From Candidatus Epulonipiscioides gigas (lineage in GTDB: Bacteria; Bacillota; Clostridia; Lachnospirales; Cellulosilyticaceae): 38,004 bases of DNA. The notes beneath the pieces were generated by a model. That model ran no database searches and was not told the DNA's origin. It saw nothing but the letters and a program-made list of their open reading frames with translations. The translations under genes and the position numbers were made by a program. Each line of letters starts with the position of its first letter. The first letter of the stretch is position 1. Where the stretch lies: NCBI GenBank assembly GCA_001983555.1, contig LJHE01000087.1:1-38004 (forward strand), written 5' to 3'. Shown here piece by piece: positions 8,962 to 17,764 of this stretch.

Positions 8962-11085
8962 CTAATCATCAGCCAAGTTATTTTTTTTTGCTTCAAGCTT
9001 TGTATGGGGTGTACTAATTGCTTTTGATTTATTTTCTTTACCATAATTGCATGTTTCACTAGTACATACTATTTGTTTATGTTTACCTTTTTCTACTAAG
9101 AAATCTCCACAAGTTGGACATAATTCACCAGTTGGTTTTTGCCAAGACATAAAACTACACTTGTCATCTTGATTGTTTTCACAACCATAATATATACGTC
9201 CTTTTTTACTTTTTTTCAAAATTATTTCTCCCCCACATAAAGGGCATTTTACACCTATAGGTTCAAACCAAGGCTTTGAAAAGGTACAAGTTGGAAAATT
9301 TGGACAGCCCAAAAATTTACCATATTTACTATATCGTACGACTAAATTTGTACCACATTTTTCACATGGAATATTTGTTACTTCTGTAATATCAATATTT
9401 TTTATTTCATCCTCAGCTTTTTTAACTGATTTATAAAAATTAGGATAAAAAGCTTTTATGATTTCTTTCCATTCAATATGTCCTAGAGCAATTTCATCTA
9501 ATATTTTTTCAAGATGAGCAGTAAATTCTACCCCAACAATTTCATCAAAATAATCCAACATTATATTATTTACAATTTCACCAAGATCTGTTGGATAAAG
9601 GATTTTTTGTTCCTTTGTAATATATCCACGTGCAAGAAGAGTTGTTATAGTAGGTGCATATGTGCTGGGTCTTCCTACGCCGTTTTCCTCTAAAGTTTTA
9701 ACTAAAGATGCCTCTTGATACCTTGCTTTCGGTTTAGTAAAATGTTGAGTTTTATTAATTTTAATAACCTTAAGCTCTTCTCCCTCCGATACAGTTATTT
9801 TCTTTGAATTTTTTTCTTCCTCCAGTTCTTTGTATACTTTTAAAAAGCCATCAAACTTTTCCTTCTGATAACTTGCTCCAAATGTATATTTCCCATTTTT
9901 AATTTTGATAGAATGAGTTGTAAAAATTGCTTCCTTCATCTGACTTGCAAGAAATCTATTATAAATTAAATTATATAATCTGTATTGATCACGAGATAAA
10001 TATTCCTTAAGACTTTCGGGGGTTTTATCTAAATATGTTGGACGAATTGCTTCATGAGCATCTTGTATATTTTTGTTTTTCTTATTATCTTTAGAGGGGG
10101 TTTTTAGATAATCCTCACCGAAAATAGTACTAATATATTCTTTAGCTAAACTTACAGCAGTATCTGAAACTCTTGTTGAGTCTGTACGAATATAGGATAC
10201 AATGCCCACTTGTTGTTTGCCTATTTTTATACCTTCATATAATTGTTGAGCAATATTCATAGTCTTTTGAGTAGAATAACCAAGTTGTTTTGCCGCTTCT
10301 TGTTGCATTGTACTAGTTGTAAAAGGTAAAGGAGAATTTCGTATTTTTTCACCATCTTTACATTTTGTAACTATAAATTTATTGTTCTCACAGTCATTTA
10401 TAATTTCCAAAGTTTGTGCTTCATTTCTTAGCTCACATTTTTTTCCATCTATTTTTTCCAGTTTGGCTTCAAAACCTTTTGTTTTGCCCATTTTAAACAA
10501 AGTTTCAATAGACCAATATTCTTGCTCTATAAATTCTGTAATTTCCTTTTCGCGGTCACAAATAAGACGTAAGGTAACTGACTGTACTCTTCCCGCACTT
10601 AAACCCTTACGAATTTTTTTCCATAATATAGGACTTATTTTATAACCTACCAGTCTATCTAATATTCTTCTAGCTTGCTGAGCATCTACTAGGTTAAAAT
10701 TTATATCTCTTGGATGTTTTAATGCTTCTTTTACTGCAGTTTCAGTTATTTCATTAAAAGTAATTCTCTTTACATTTTTGTCTTCTAATCTTAATGCAAA
10801 ATATAAATGCCATGCAATTGCTTCTCCTTCTCTATCAGGATCTGTAGCAAGATATATACATTTGGCATTTTTTGCTTGTTTTCTAAGCTTTTGTATAAGT
10901 TCGCCTTTTCCTCTTATTGTAATATATTTAGGTTCATAATCATGGTCAACATCTATGCCTAATTGACTTTTTGGCAAATCTCTAACATGTCCTACGGATG
11001 CTTCAACTTTATAAGATTTACCTAAAAATTTACTAATAGTATCAACTTTAGCAGCAGATTCCACAATTACTAAGTTATTGGCCAC
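8962..11085 (-). CDS. topA: DNA topoisomerase I (type IA)
   Basis: Relaxes negative supercoils. TOPRIM domain at the N-terminus (LVIVESAAK; DPDREGEAIAWHL), active-site Tyr298 in SYIRTDSTR, and three C-terminal four-cysteine zinc ribbons (CEKCG...CPNFPTC; CPLCGG...C...C; CPTCG...CTSETC). I start it at the GTG at 11085 rather than the TTG at 11094: GAGGAG (11100-11095) is only one base from the TTG but nine from the GTG, and the protein then begins MANNLVIVES like other TopA proteins. That gives 707 aa. dprA lies upstream, the usual Firmicutes dprA-topA order, but 190 bp apart. Confidence 0.95.
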   Translation of the reverse strand: MANNLVIVESAAKVDTISKFLGKSYKVEASVGHVRDLPKSQLGIDVDHDYEPKYITIRGKGELIQKLRKQAKNAKCIYLATDPDREGEAIAWHLYFALRLEDKNVKRITFNEITETAVKEALKHPRDINFNLVDAQQARRILDRLVGYKISPILWKKIRKGLSAGRVQSVTLRLICDREKEITEFIEQEYWSIETLFKMGKTKGFEAKLEKIDGKKCELRNEAQTLEIINDCENNKFIVTKCKDGEKIRNSPLPFTTSTMQQEAAKQLGYSTQKTMNIAQQLYEGIKIGKQQVGIVSYIRTDSTRVSDTAVSLAKEYISTIFGEDYLKTPSKDNKKNKNIQDAHEAIRPTYLDKTPESLKEYLSRDQYRLYNLIYNRFLASQMKEAIFTTHSIKIKNGKYTFGASYQKEKFDGFLKVYKELEEEKNSKKITVSEGEELKVIKINKTQHFTKPKARYQEASLVKTLEENGVGRPSTYAPTITTLLARGYITKEQKILYPTDLGEIVNNIMLDYFDEIVGVEFTAHLEKILDEIALGHIEWKEIIKAFYPNFYKSVKKAEDEIKNIDITEVTNIPCEKCGTNLVVRYSKYGKFLGCPNFPTCTFSKPWFEPIGVKCPLCGGEIILKKSKKGRIYYGCENNQDDKCSFMSWQKPTGELCPTCGDFLVEKGKHKQIVCTSETCNYGKENKSKAISTPHTKLEAKKNNLADD

Positions 11086-11283
11086 TACACACAACTCCTC
11101 TACTATACTCTTAGCATCATTTATCTAAAACTGGTAAGAATATTTTCATCTTTTTCTATTTTTTCTATAATAAGATGAACTGCTTAATTATTTTTTTGTA
11201 TACTAAATCTATAAGATATAGCATATTTAACTTTTTAGGGTAAAAAAATTTTTGTTAATCCTAATATGATATTTCTTTATAAA

Positions 11284-12387
11284 TTATTTATTCTTAAGGT
11301 ATCTATTGCCAGGTATCCTAAAAATAATATTATTTAAACTAAGTCTTAATAAAATAGAGTCTAATGTGCTATTTTCTAATCTAGTTTTTTCTAATATTTC
11401 ATTATATGATATTGGATTAGTATCAAAACAATCATAAACTAAAGTTTCATTTTTATCAAGTAAATTTTTTTTGTTATTATTTTTTTCATTCATATTTTGT
11501 TTAAGTTTAACTTTAATATGCAAACTGAATTCTTCTATTATATCTTGTATATTTTGAATTAGTTTTGCACAACCATCTTTAATAAATTCATTAGATCCTT
11601 CACCAAATTTTGAGCCTAGATTTGATGGGATTGCAAAAGTTAGTTTACCTTGGTTTAAAGCATGTGTTGCAGTTATAAGCGAACCACTTTTTTGTGCTGC
11701 CTCAACAACCAAAACTCCAAGGCTTAATCCACTTATAATTCTATTTCTTTGGGGAAAATGATATGTTATAGGTTTAGTTTCTGGAGCATATTCTGAAATG
11801 ATGTATCCATTATCTATTATTTTATTATATAAAGACATATTTGTTTTTGGATAACAAATATCAACACCTGTTCCAAGTACGGCTAATGTTTTATTAGGGA
11901 CAGCTAATGAACCTCGATGTGCACAAGAATCTATTCCAGTTGCCAGTCCACTTATAACACATACACCTACTTCTGCTAGTTCTCTAGCAAATTTAGTTGC
12001 CATTTGAAATCCATAATCAGAGCAATTTCTTGAACCAACAATAGCTATACTTATTTCACTTAATGCTTCTTTATTACCTTTACCATATAAAACTATCGGT
12101 GGTTCATTTATATGACTTAATGCTTCAGGATAATTTTTTTGAGCTATATTTATAATATCTATGCCGTTTTGTTTACTATATTCTAATATTTTATATGATT
12201 TTTCTATATCCTCTTTTGCAGTTATAAATTTTTCTATTTGTTCTTTTTTTAAATCAAAATCTTTACATCTTTTTTCATTTATATAATATACTTCCTTAAA
12301 ACTTCCAGCTGCTTCTAACATCTTTACTTTTATATTTGAACTAATCCCTACTGAATTTAGCCAAATACTGTATACATCTTCATCCAT
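11284..12387 (-). CDS. dprA: DNA-processing protein DprA
   Basis: Loads RecA on incoming single-stranded DNA during transformation; widespread even in species not known to be competent. A Rossmann-like domain carries IAIVGSRNCSDYG, SGLATGIDSCAHRGSL, LGTGVDICYP and YHFPQRNRIISGLS; a C-terminal winged helix (about the last 60 residues) ends in RIPGNRYLKN. The preferred start is the ATG at 12387, with AAAGGA 12 bases upstream; the ATG at 12411 gives eight more residues but has no ribosome binding site. About 367 aa. Confidence 0.93.
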   Translation of the reverse strand: MDEDVYSIWLNSVGISSNIKVKMLEAAGSFKEVYYINEKRCKDFDLKKEQIEKFITAKEDIEKSYKILEYSKQNGIDIINIAQKNYPEALSHINEPPIVLYGKGNKEALSEISIAIVGSRNCSDYGFQMATKFARELAEVGVCVISGLATGIDSCAHRGSLAVPNKTLAVLGTGVDICYPKTNMSLYNKIIDNGYIISEYAPETKPITYHFPQRNRIISGLSLGVLVVEAAQKSGSLITATHALNQGKLTFAIPSNLGSKFGEGSNEFIKDGCAKLIQNIQDIIEEFSLHIKVKLKQNMNEKNNNKKNLLDKNETLVYDCFDTNPISYNEILEKTRLENSTLDSILLRLSLNNIIFRIPGNRYLKNK

Positions 12388-12411
12388 TTTAAAACTTGTT
12401 CCTTTCAACAT

Positions 12412-12837
12412 AAATAGTAATTAACAGCTTACCCATTTTTTAAATTTTTTAAACAAAAAGATTAAAAATGTATATTTTAGTATAGCCAGTTTAATAAAAA
12501 ATATGACAATAAATGTATAGATAATAAAAAAATATTAAATTGCAAATAACCTCAGAATTTATGGGCGGGAGTTTTAATTAGCTAGGTAGAAAAACTGTTA
12601 AAAATATTGATACAAGCTTAAGAAACTCAAATGATAGTGAACATAAGAATAAATAAACTTATAAAGCCCTATTATATAGTAGATATGGCAAGAAATATAA
12701 AAATAATTATGGCTTAATTTTCTTAAAAAAATATCTCTAAGAAGAGCTGGTACGTCTTGGATAAAACTGTAAAATTTATATTAGCTAAAAAATATGTTAT
12801 TTGCTTAAGGATGCATAGGTGTTTTTTTATATTTTAA
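12412..12837. other. Gene-free divergent region upstream of dprA and fliW
   Basis: Very AT-rich, with stops in all frames. I find no ORF, tRNA or clear hairpin. A short stretch around 12560-12780 is slightly richer in GC than its surroundings and could be the relic of a gene, but no family is recognisable. Confidence 0.4.
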
Positions 12838-12867
12838 TTGTATACTAGTTATTTTTTTTGATATAAT
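12838..12867 (+). promoter_or_regulatory. Probable sigma-A type promoter of fliW-csrA
   Basis: TTGTAT (12838-12843) and TATAAT (12862-12867) with an 18-bp spacer, 36 bp before the fliW ATG. AAAGGA follows at the right distance for translation. The region is AT-rich, so a chance match is possible. Confidence 0.5.
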
Positions 12868-12902
12868 AATAAATAAATAGATTAATTTAGAAAGGATTAA
12901 GT

Positions 12903-13298
12903 ATGGAAACAATAATTACATTTAATAAAGGAATTTTAGGTTTTGAAGAATACAATCAATATTTAATTGTAGAAGATGAAAATAATGGACTATTTTATCT
13001 TCAAGTTAAAGAAGAGCCAAGAATTGAGTTTATTATATTATCACCTAGTATGTTTAAAGAAGCTTATGAACCAGAAATAAATGAAGATTATTTTAATGCA
13101 GTGCAAGCTCAAAAAGAAGATGAACTAATTTTATATGTAATTGTAAAACTGGCACAAGATGAAAATGATATCACAGTAAATATGCAAGCTCCAATACTTA
13201 TAAATACTGAAAAACGTCTTGGAATTCAAGTAATTGTTGAAGGAGATAAATATAAAACTAGAGAGAAACTCAAAGAACTTTTAGGAGGTAAACACTAA
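12903..13298 (+). CDS. fliW: Flagellar assembly factor FliW
   Basis: Binds and allosterically inhibits CsrA; flagellin competes for FliW, so CsrA is freed or held according to flagellin secretion. 131 aa, with the family opening FNKGILGFEEYNQYLIVED and the following core of beta strands. AAAGGA lies eight bases before the ATG. The stop overlaps the csrA start by one base (TAATG), the conserved fliW-csrA arrangement. No flagellin or other flagellar gene is in the window. Confidence 0.93.
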   Translation: METIITFNKGILGFEEYNQYLIVEDENNGLFYLQVKEEPRIEFIILSPSMFKEAYEPEINEDYFNAVQAQKEDELILYVIVKLAQDENDITVNMQAPILINTEKRLGIQVIVEGDKYKTREKLKELLGGKH

Positions 13299-13543
13299 TG
13301 TTAAATTTAACTCGAAAAGTAAATGAAGCTATTGTAATTAATGATGATATAATAATAGAAGTTTTAGAAACTAGAGATAGTAAAGTCAAGCTCGGTTTAA
13401 TTGCTCCTAAAAATATAAAAATACTTCGCAAAGAAGTTTATGATGAGATAATTAAAAGTAATAAATCTTCTTTAAAAGAAGAAAGTAATTTAAGTACTTT
13501 AAAAAATTTGTTAAAAAAAGAAGCAGTAGTATTTGAAGTATAA
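13298..13543 (+). CDS. csrA: Carbon storage regulator CsrA
   Basis: Dimeric RNA-binding protein that blocks translation at GGA motifs, classically of flagellin mRNA in Firmicutes. 81 aa: MLNLTRKVNEAIVINDDI, then VKLGLIAPKNIKILRKEVY, the RNA-binding strands and helix. The C-terminal tail of about 20 residues is longer than in E. coli CsrA (61 aa), as is common in Firmicutes that have FliW. AGGAGG within the end of fliW supplies the ribosome binding site. Confidence 0.95.
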   Translation: MLNLTRKVNEAIVINDDIIIEVLETRDSKVKLGLIAPKNIKILRKEVYDEIIKSNKSSLKEESNLSTLKNLLKKEAVVFEV

Positions 13544-13613
13544 AGATTTTTATTTTAAAATGTATCTCGCTTCTATTCTAAAAGAAGTGAGATAGTTCTA
13601 GGGGGTTATCTAT

Positions 13614-14339
13614 ATGAAAAGAATATTGGCAACTTTGATAATTACTTTTAGTGTGTGTGTTATTGGTATATTTATTTGGACTAATAATACATACGAATTA
13701 TCATCAGATATTACCTTACCACAATATTCGTCAGGTTCAATTATAACATCTTACAGTGATTATATTATTTATAATCCAACTAATAATACTACTAACACAG
13801 GCATTATTATTTATCCAGGAGCTTTAGTAGAGCCCAATGCATATTCATATTATGCAATCCAACTAGCCAAACAAGGATATTTAGTTGCTATTTTAGATGT
13901 AACTATGAATTTATCTTTATTAGACACAAATAAAGCTATGAATGTAATAAATCATTTCCCTGAAATATCAAGTTGGTATGTGGCAGGCCATTCTATGGGT
14001 GGAGTTAGTGCAACTGTATTTGTGAATAATAATTTAGATATTGTAGATGGTCTTATATTGTTAGCCTCTTATCCATCAAGTAATATAAATTTATCATTCT
14101 CGGAGCTTAAAGTTTTAAGTATATATGGTGAGCTTGATGGACTATCTACCGTAGATGAAATTAATAATAGCAAGTCTCAATTACCTACTGATACAACTTT
14201 TGTAGAAATAAAAGGTGGTAATCATGCTCAATTTGGTTTATATGGTGAACAAAAAGGAGATTTAAAGGCAACAATCTCGCCATTAGAGCAACAAGATATA
14301 ATAGTTAAAGCTACATTAGATTTTTTAACTCAAAAGTAA
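13614..14339 (+). CDS. Membrane-anchored or exported alpha/beta hydrolase
   Basis: 241 aa. Residues 3-24 are a hydrophobic N-terminal segment (signal peptide or anchor). The rest is an alpha/beta hydrolase of the PF12695 type, with nucleophile Ser127 in GHSMGG, Asp175 in YGELD and His204 in GGNHAQFG; the order and spacing fit a working triad. The substrate is unknown, and members are often called dienelactone-hydrolase-like. GGGGG lies eight bases before the ATG. It follows csrA by 70 bp, with an imperfect hairpin (about 13564-13593) between them, so it may be cotranscribed with or separated from fliW-csrA. Confidence 0.85.
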   Translation: MKRILATLIITFSVCVIGIFIWTNNTYELSSDITLPQYSSGSIITSYSDYIIYNPTNNTTNTGIIIYPGALVEPNAYSYYAIQLAKQGYLVAILDVTMNLSLLDTNKAMNVINHFPEISSWYVAGHSMGGVSATVFVNNNLDIVDGLILLASYPSSNINLSFSELKVLSIYGELDGLSTVDEINNSKSQLPTDTTFVEIKGGNHAQFGLYGEQKGDLKATISPLEQQDIIVKATLDFLTQK

Positions 14340-14387
14340 AGCTCCAATAGGATAAATAAGAGTTTTTATTAATAGATTGAAATTACA

Positions 14388-14422
14388 AAAACTCTCCTCG
14401 TTTTTGAACGGAAGAGAGTTTA
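14388..14422 (-). terminator. Rho-independent terminator of the YkuD-fold gene
   Basis: Inverted repeat AAACTCTC/GAGAGTTT with an inner CG pairing, followed on the minus strand by TTTTT. It sits between convergent genes and could also stop the hydrolase transcript from the plus strand. Confidence 0.7.
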
Positions 14423-14427
14423 AACTA

Positions 14428-15768
14428 TTATTTTAAAATTACCATGGTTTCTTCAGGAATATTTTCTAACAACCATTTTGCATCTTCTTCGGACAAAATA
14501 ATATTATCTCCAGACTGTGGAGCTCCAAGTCCAATTTCACTACTTTCTTGTATATTCCAATATGAATCTCTTTTTAGACCATGAATTAAAATTCCTTCTG
14601 ATAATATTACATAATTATTAGCTCCAATTTTTTTCATACTATCATAGAAGGTATCACCTTTTTCTATTATATAATATGTTCCTTTTTGATATTTAGTAAT
14701 ATTTGCACCAATGGAGCAAATCATTTGTTTTATGAGCTTTTGACCTTGATATACTGTTAATTTATGCAACTGTCCAGATTCTATTATTATCCAAATTCTA
14801 TCATCATTTATTGGTACAGTTTTAAAGTTCAATAAATATTGTAGACTTTTCTGACCACTAGGAGTTAATACTACAATATTTGTATTATATTGTGTATTCG
14901 GTTTTAAAATGTTGTCGAAATAAAAAATGGCTTTATAATCACCTATAATATTTCCATCTAATATAATATCATTTACATATAATTTAGCTTCTTTGATAGG
15001 CATATCGCTTGTTATTGATATTTTAGGATAAAGACCTATCCAATGACTATTATTTTCAGGTAAAATTTTTGTAATAACTGGTTCTTTATCAGTTAATATT
15101 TGTACTTTAATATCTTCTTGCAATATTTCTTTGGATACAGCTATGAGCCCTTTATTAAACACAATATTGTATGGTTTAGCATTTTCTAGCTCTTGCGTTG
15201 GAGTAAACTTAAATATTGTTGAATCTGCTTGTCCTTTTTTACTAAGCTTACTAGAATTTTGCGGTTCAATATTACATTGTGCATCTAGTGTTATATATTT
15301 TTTTAAAGAATTTAAATTTATAGGTGTGTTAAATGAAACTAAAATTGAATTATCAGTTGCAATTAACAGAGCTTCTTTGGGTTCAATTACTTTTATTTTA
15401 GAATTAAAGCTAAATTCAATTGTTTTATCTTTATTAATAAATGCCAATGTTGTCTTAGCATTATTAATTTCCAATCTTATTTCTTGACCTTTGATATCTC
15501 CTATTTCTGTTAGTAACAATTCTACTGTATTATTATTGCGCCATTGAATTTGCATATCAATATCATCACTTTGAGAAAAAGCAGGTAGTATACTTATGCT
15601 TTCACTAAATTTTTCTTTATCCATAGGCATAAAAAAATTAATTGTTACAACTGCACTGCTTCCTTTAATATTAATATGAACAACGCTTAACGATGATATT
15701 ATATACATTGTTGAAAGTATAAATACTATAATAGATGCAACAATTGTTACATTGCGTTGATTAAACAT
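14428..15768 (-). CDS. Membrane-anchored Ig-like / YkuD-fold protein lacking the catalytic cysteine
   Basis: 446 aa. The N-terminal membrane anchor is at about 8-30. Residues 35-320 read as beta-rich Ig-like (Big_5-type) repeats, with phrases such as PKISITSDMPI and NTQYNTNIVVLTPSG. Residues 325-446 follow the L,D-transpeptidase YkuD fold (WIIIESGQLHKLTVY, GTYYIIEKGD, ILIHG, then DAKWLLENIPEETMV). The first His (H396) is kept, but the active-site stretch normally reading SHGC-x-R-L reads SGDNIIL (419-425): His, Gly, Cys and Arg are all replaced. It is therefore unlikely to crosslink peptidoglycan and may bind it or act as a scaffold. GGGGG precedes the ATG. Confidence 0.75.
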   Translation of the reverse strand: MFNQRNVTIVASIIVFILSTMYIISSLSVVHINIKGSSAVVTINFFMPMDKEKFSESISILPAFSQSDDIDMQIQWRNNNTVELLLTEIGDIKGQEIRLEINNAKTTLAFINKDKTIEFSFNSKIKVIEPKEALLIATDNSILVSFNTPINLNSLKKYITLDAQCNIEPQNSSKLSKKGQADSTIFKFTPTQELENAKPYNIVFNKGLIAVSKEILQEDIKVQILTDKEPVITKILPENNSHWIGLYPKISITSDMPIKEAKLYVNDIILDGNIIGDYKAIFYFDNILKPNTQYNTNIVVLTPSGQKSLQYLLNFKTVPINDDRIWIIIESGQLHKLTVYQGQKLIKQMICSIGANITKYQKGTYYIIEKGDTFYDSMKKIGANNYVILSEGILIHGLKRDSYWNIQESSEIGLGAPQSGDNIILSEEDAKWLLENIPEETMVILK

Positions 15769-15830
15769 TTTTTCCCCCTTAAAATTTTTAAGTTTTCTAA
15801 ATTATATGTACAAGTTATCTTTTAAATTAC

Positions 15831-15874
15831 AAAAAAAGAAGCTATCATCTACATTTTATGGTAGTAATAGCCTC
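15831..15874 (-). terminator. Rho-independent terminator after rplI
   Basis: Minus strand: GAGGCTAT pairs with ATAGCTTC (with an extended inner stem), followed directly by TTTTTTT (15837-15831). Lies 12 bp after the rplI stop. Confidence 0.88.
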
Positions 15875-15885
15875 TAAATTATTGA

Positions 15886-16332
15886 TTATTGAGCAAACGT
15901 TTCTACAATAATATTTGCACTAACTTGGGAATGAAGTTTAATTGGCACTATAAGAGCACCAACAAATTTTATTGGAATTGGTAAATTTATTTTTTTCTTA
16001 TCAATTTTAACATCAAAAGCTTCATTAATACTATCAGCGATTTCTTTTGTGGTTATAGAGCCAAAAACCTTACCACCTTCACCTGTTTTAATTCCTATTC
16101 TTATTTTTTTATCATTAATTATTGCTTCAATTGATTGAGCGAGCTCAAGTTCTTCTTGTTTTTTCTTATCTTCTAATTTTTTATCTAGTTTATTTTTGTT
16201 AAGATTTACAGCATTGGCTTCAATAGCTAATCCTTTTGGTAAAAGTGCATTTCTTGCATAACCGTCTTTTACTTCTAAAATATCCCCCTTTTTGCCTACT
16301 TTTTTAACATCTTGTGTTAATATAACTTTCAT
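15886..16332 (-). CDS. rplI: 50S ribosomal protein bL9
   Basis: Binds 23S rRNA near the L1 stalk and helps keep reading frame. 148 aa, full length: N-domain [20 protein letters not shown] with [13 protein letters not shown], a long helix (about 40-75) and the C-domain. AAAGGCGG precedes the ATG. It lies 20 bp after a DUF2232 membrane gene, the usual neighbour, but the gdpP gene that normally sits between them and the dnaB/dnaC helicase gene that often follows are both absent. Confidence 0.96.
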   Translation of the reverse strand: MKVILTQDVKKVGKKGDILEVKDGYARNALLPKGLAIEANAVNLNKNKLDKKLEDKKKQEELELAQSIEAIINDKKIRIGIKTGEGGKVFGSITTKEIADSINEAFDVKIDKKKINLPIPIKFVGALIVPIKLHSQVSANIIVETFAQ

Positions 16333-16352
16333 GTTTTTTCCGCCTTTCTAGT

Positions 16353-17219
16353 TTATACTTTTAGCTCTACTCGTCTAAAATTGAAAATTGTGTCTAAAAT
16401 TCCATATAATAGAGGAAATATAGGAATCACTGGGAGAAGCAGTAATATTATTATAACTACTAACAATTTAGCAAATGGTGGTATATTAGATTTTGTAACA
16501 TATGATATAATTGCCCAAATTCCTGATATATAAAACAAAATAAATACTATAAACATCAGATTTAATCCAATTTCACTTACATACTTTATATCTGTAATAA
16601 ATATCATAATAATTGCTAAAATACTTATTAAAATAATACTTTTACTTAATTTAAAAGCAAGCAATTGTTTTACTAGCAAATTTTGAAATCTTTTTTGATT
16701 TATGCTCATTGTAATAAAAGAAAGTAAAAGTGCACTCATGAATAAAGTACTTGGATAAATACTAAGCATTAATTCTTCAAGAGCTAAATAATATGTTACA
16801 TCACCAATACTACCAAAAAAATCATTAATTAGCAATTTATATTCACTATAATAACTATATCCATAATATTTCATAGCCTCACCCTGTAGCAAAAGTCCTC
16901 CCCATATAATGGTTCCAGTCAAAAATGTTAAATTAGGATAATTGATTATTTTTTTCTCCTGTGCTTTTATTATACTATAAGCGGGACATATTATCAATGT
17001 AATATATATTATGCTTTCCATTATATTGGTTGCTGTTAGATACATAAGTATACCAATTACAATATCAAGAAAAATATATTTTACAGTGAGCTTTACGTTT
17101 AGATGAAATTTTACAAGTGGCAAAGTTAATAAAGGAATAAAAAATATTATTAAACTTGTATAAATCGACATAATTCCTAAAATTAAATATAATATTGATA
17201 TGATAAATCGAATACGCAT
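16353..17219 (-). CDS. DUF2232 (YybS-like) integral membrane protein
   Basis: Polytopic membrane protein of about 288 aa with seven or eight hydrophobic segments. Family DUF2232 is suggested by the hydropathy pattern, the position just before rplI (as B. subtilis yybS) and the C-terminal PPFAKLLVVIIILLLLPVIP stretch. I start at the ATG at 17219 because AAGGAGG lies six bases before it and an extended -10 promoter lies just upstream (17251-17259); the longer frame from 17306 would begin inside the end of the preceding gene. Function is unknown. Confidence 0.78.
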   Translation of the reverse strand: MRIRFIISILYLILGIMSIYTSLIIFFIPLLTLPLVKFHLNVKLTVKYIFLDIVIGILMYLTATNIMESIIYITLIICPAYSIIKAQEKKIINYPNLTFLTGTIIWGGLLLQGEAMKYYGYSYYSEYKLLINDFFGSIGDVTYYLALEELMLSIYPSTLFMSALLLSFITMSINQKRFQNLLVKQLLAFKLSKSIILISILAIIMIFITDIKYVSEIGLNLMFIVFILFYISGIWAIISYVTKSNIPPFAKLLVVIIILLLLPVIPIFPLLYGILDTIFNFRRVELKV

Positions 17220-17250
17220 AAGTTCCTCCTTTTTTTTGTAAGCTATGTAA

Positions 17251-17260
17251 ATTATAGCAC
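17251..17260 (-). promoter_or_regulatory. Extended -10 promoter before the DUF2232-rplI pair
   Basis: Minus strand TGCTATAAT (17259-17251), a TGnTATAAT extended -10, followed about 20 bases later by AAGGAGG and the ATG at 17219. The -35 is weak. It separates the DUF2232-rplI unit from the upstream engB unit. Confidence 0.55.
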
Positions 17261-17266
17261 ATATAA

Positions 17267-17764
17267 TCAAGTAGGATAAGTTTTTAACAATAATTGAATA
17301 AGACAATTATTGTTAGTCGCTATATTTAGTATTTCTTCATTTATACATTCTCCTATACGAGCAATAAATTCTCCTTTATCATTAAATACATCTTGTAGTA
17401 TTTCTCTCCCAAACAGAGTAAATGACATTTTTTTAATTTTTGATTTTTTAACATTGTCAATTAAATTTTGTTCTTGTGTACTTTTTTTTGTTATCTTCTG
17501 TTTTTTTGTATTAATATGATTAATTAAGTTTTGTTCTTGAGCACTTGTTACATTTTTATATGGGGCATCATTTTTAACATACTTTCCCATATCTTCTAAA
17601 ATAGTTCTAATTTCATCATTTATATATGGTTTATTTTCATCTTCTGTATTTTGTTTTTGGAATGATTTATTTTCTAGAGTATGTGTTTTTTTGAAAGTAT
17701 TATCTAAATAATTTAAATTAAGTTTTCCAGATTTTAAATAGATATCTTCTTTATTTTTCACCAT
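17267..17764 (-). CDS. Hypothetical protein with a tandem QEQNLI repeat
   Basis: 165 aa, family not recognised. Residues 1-70 are charged and probably disordered. A 21-residue unit is duplicated in tandem: AQEQNLINHINTKKQK (from 75) and TQEQNLIDNVKKSK (from 96). The C-terminal part (116-160: FGREILQDVFNDKGEFIARI, then GECINEEILNIA) looks like a small beta-hairpin/helix module of the kind 'Gx4-DV-D-x-G-x-I-x3-G-x-I-x4-I-x2-A'. The gene starts in the last base of engB (TAATG) with GGAGG upstream, so the two are translationally coupled. It could be a ribosome- or envelope-associated factor; that is only a guess from position. Confidence 0.65.
   Translation of the reverse strand: MVKNKEDIYLKSGKLNLNYLDNTFKKTHTLENKSFQKQNTEDENKPYINDEIRTILEDMGKYVKNDAPYKNVTSAQEQNLINHINTKKQKITKKSTQEQNLIDNVKKSKIKKMSFTLFGREILQDVFNDKGEFIARIGECINEEILNIATNNNCLIQLLLKTYPT

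Noticed and set aside
12412-12902. Possible gene relic in the dprA-fliW gap
   Set aside because: Short open pieces (for example NKLIKPYYIVDMARNIK) do not connect and match no family I recognise.
17065-17262. 65-codon minus-strand frame overlapping the DUF2232 gene
   Set aside because: It overlaps the ribosome binding site and the first membrane segments of the better supported DUF2232 gene, and its residues look like an out-of-frame reading.
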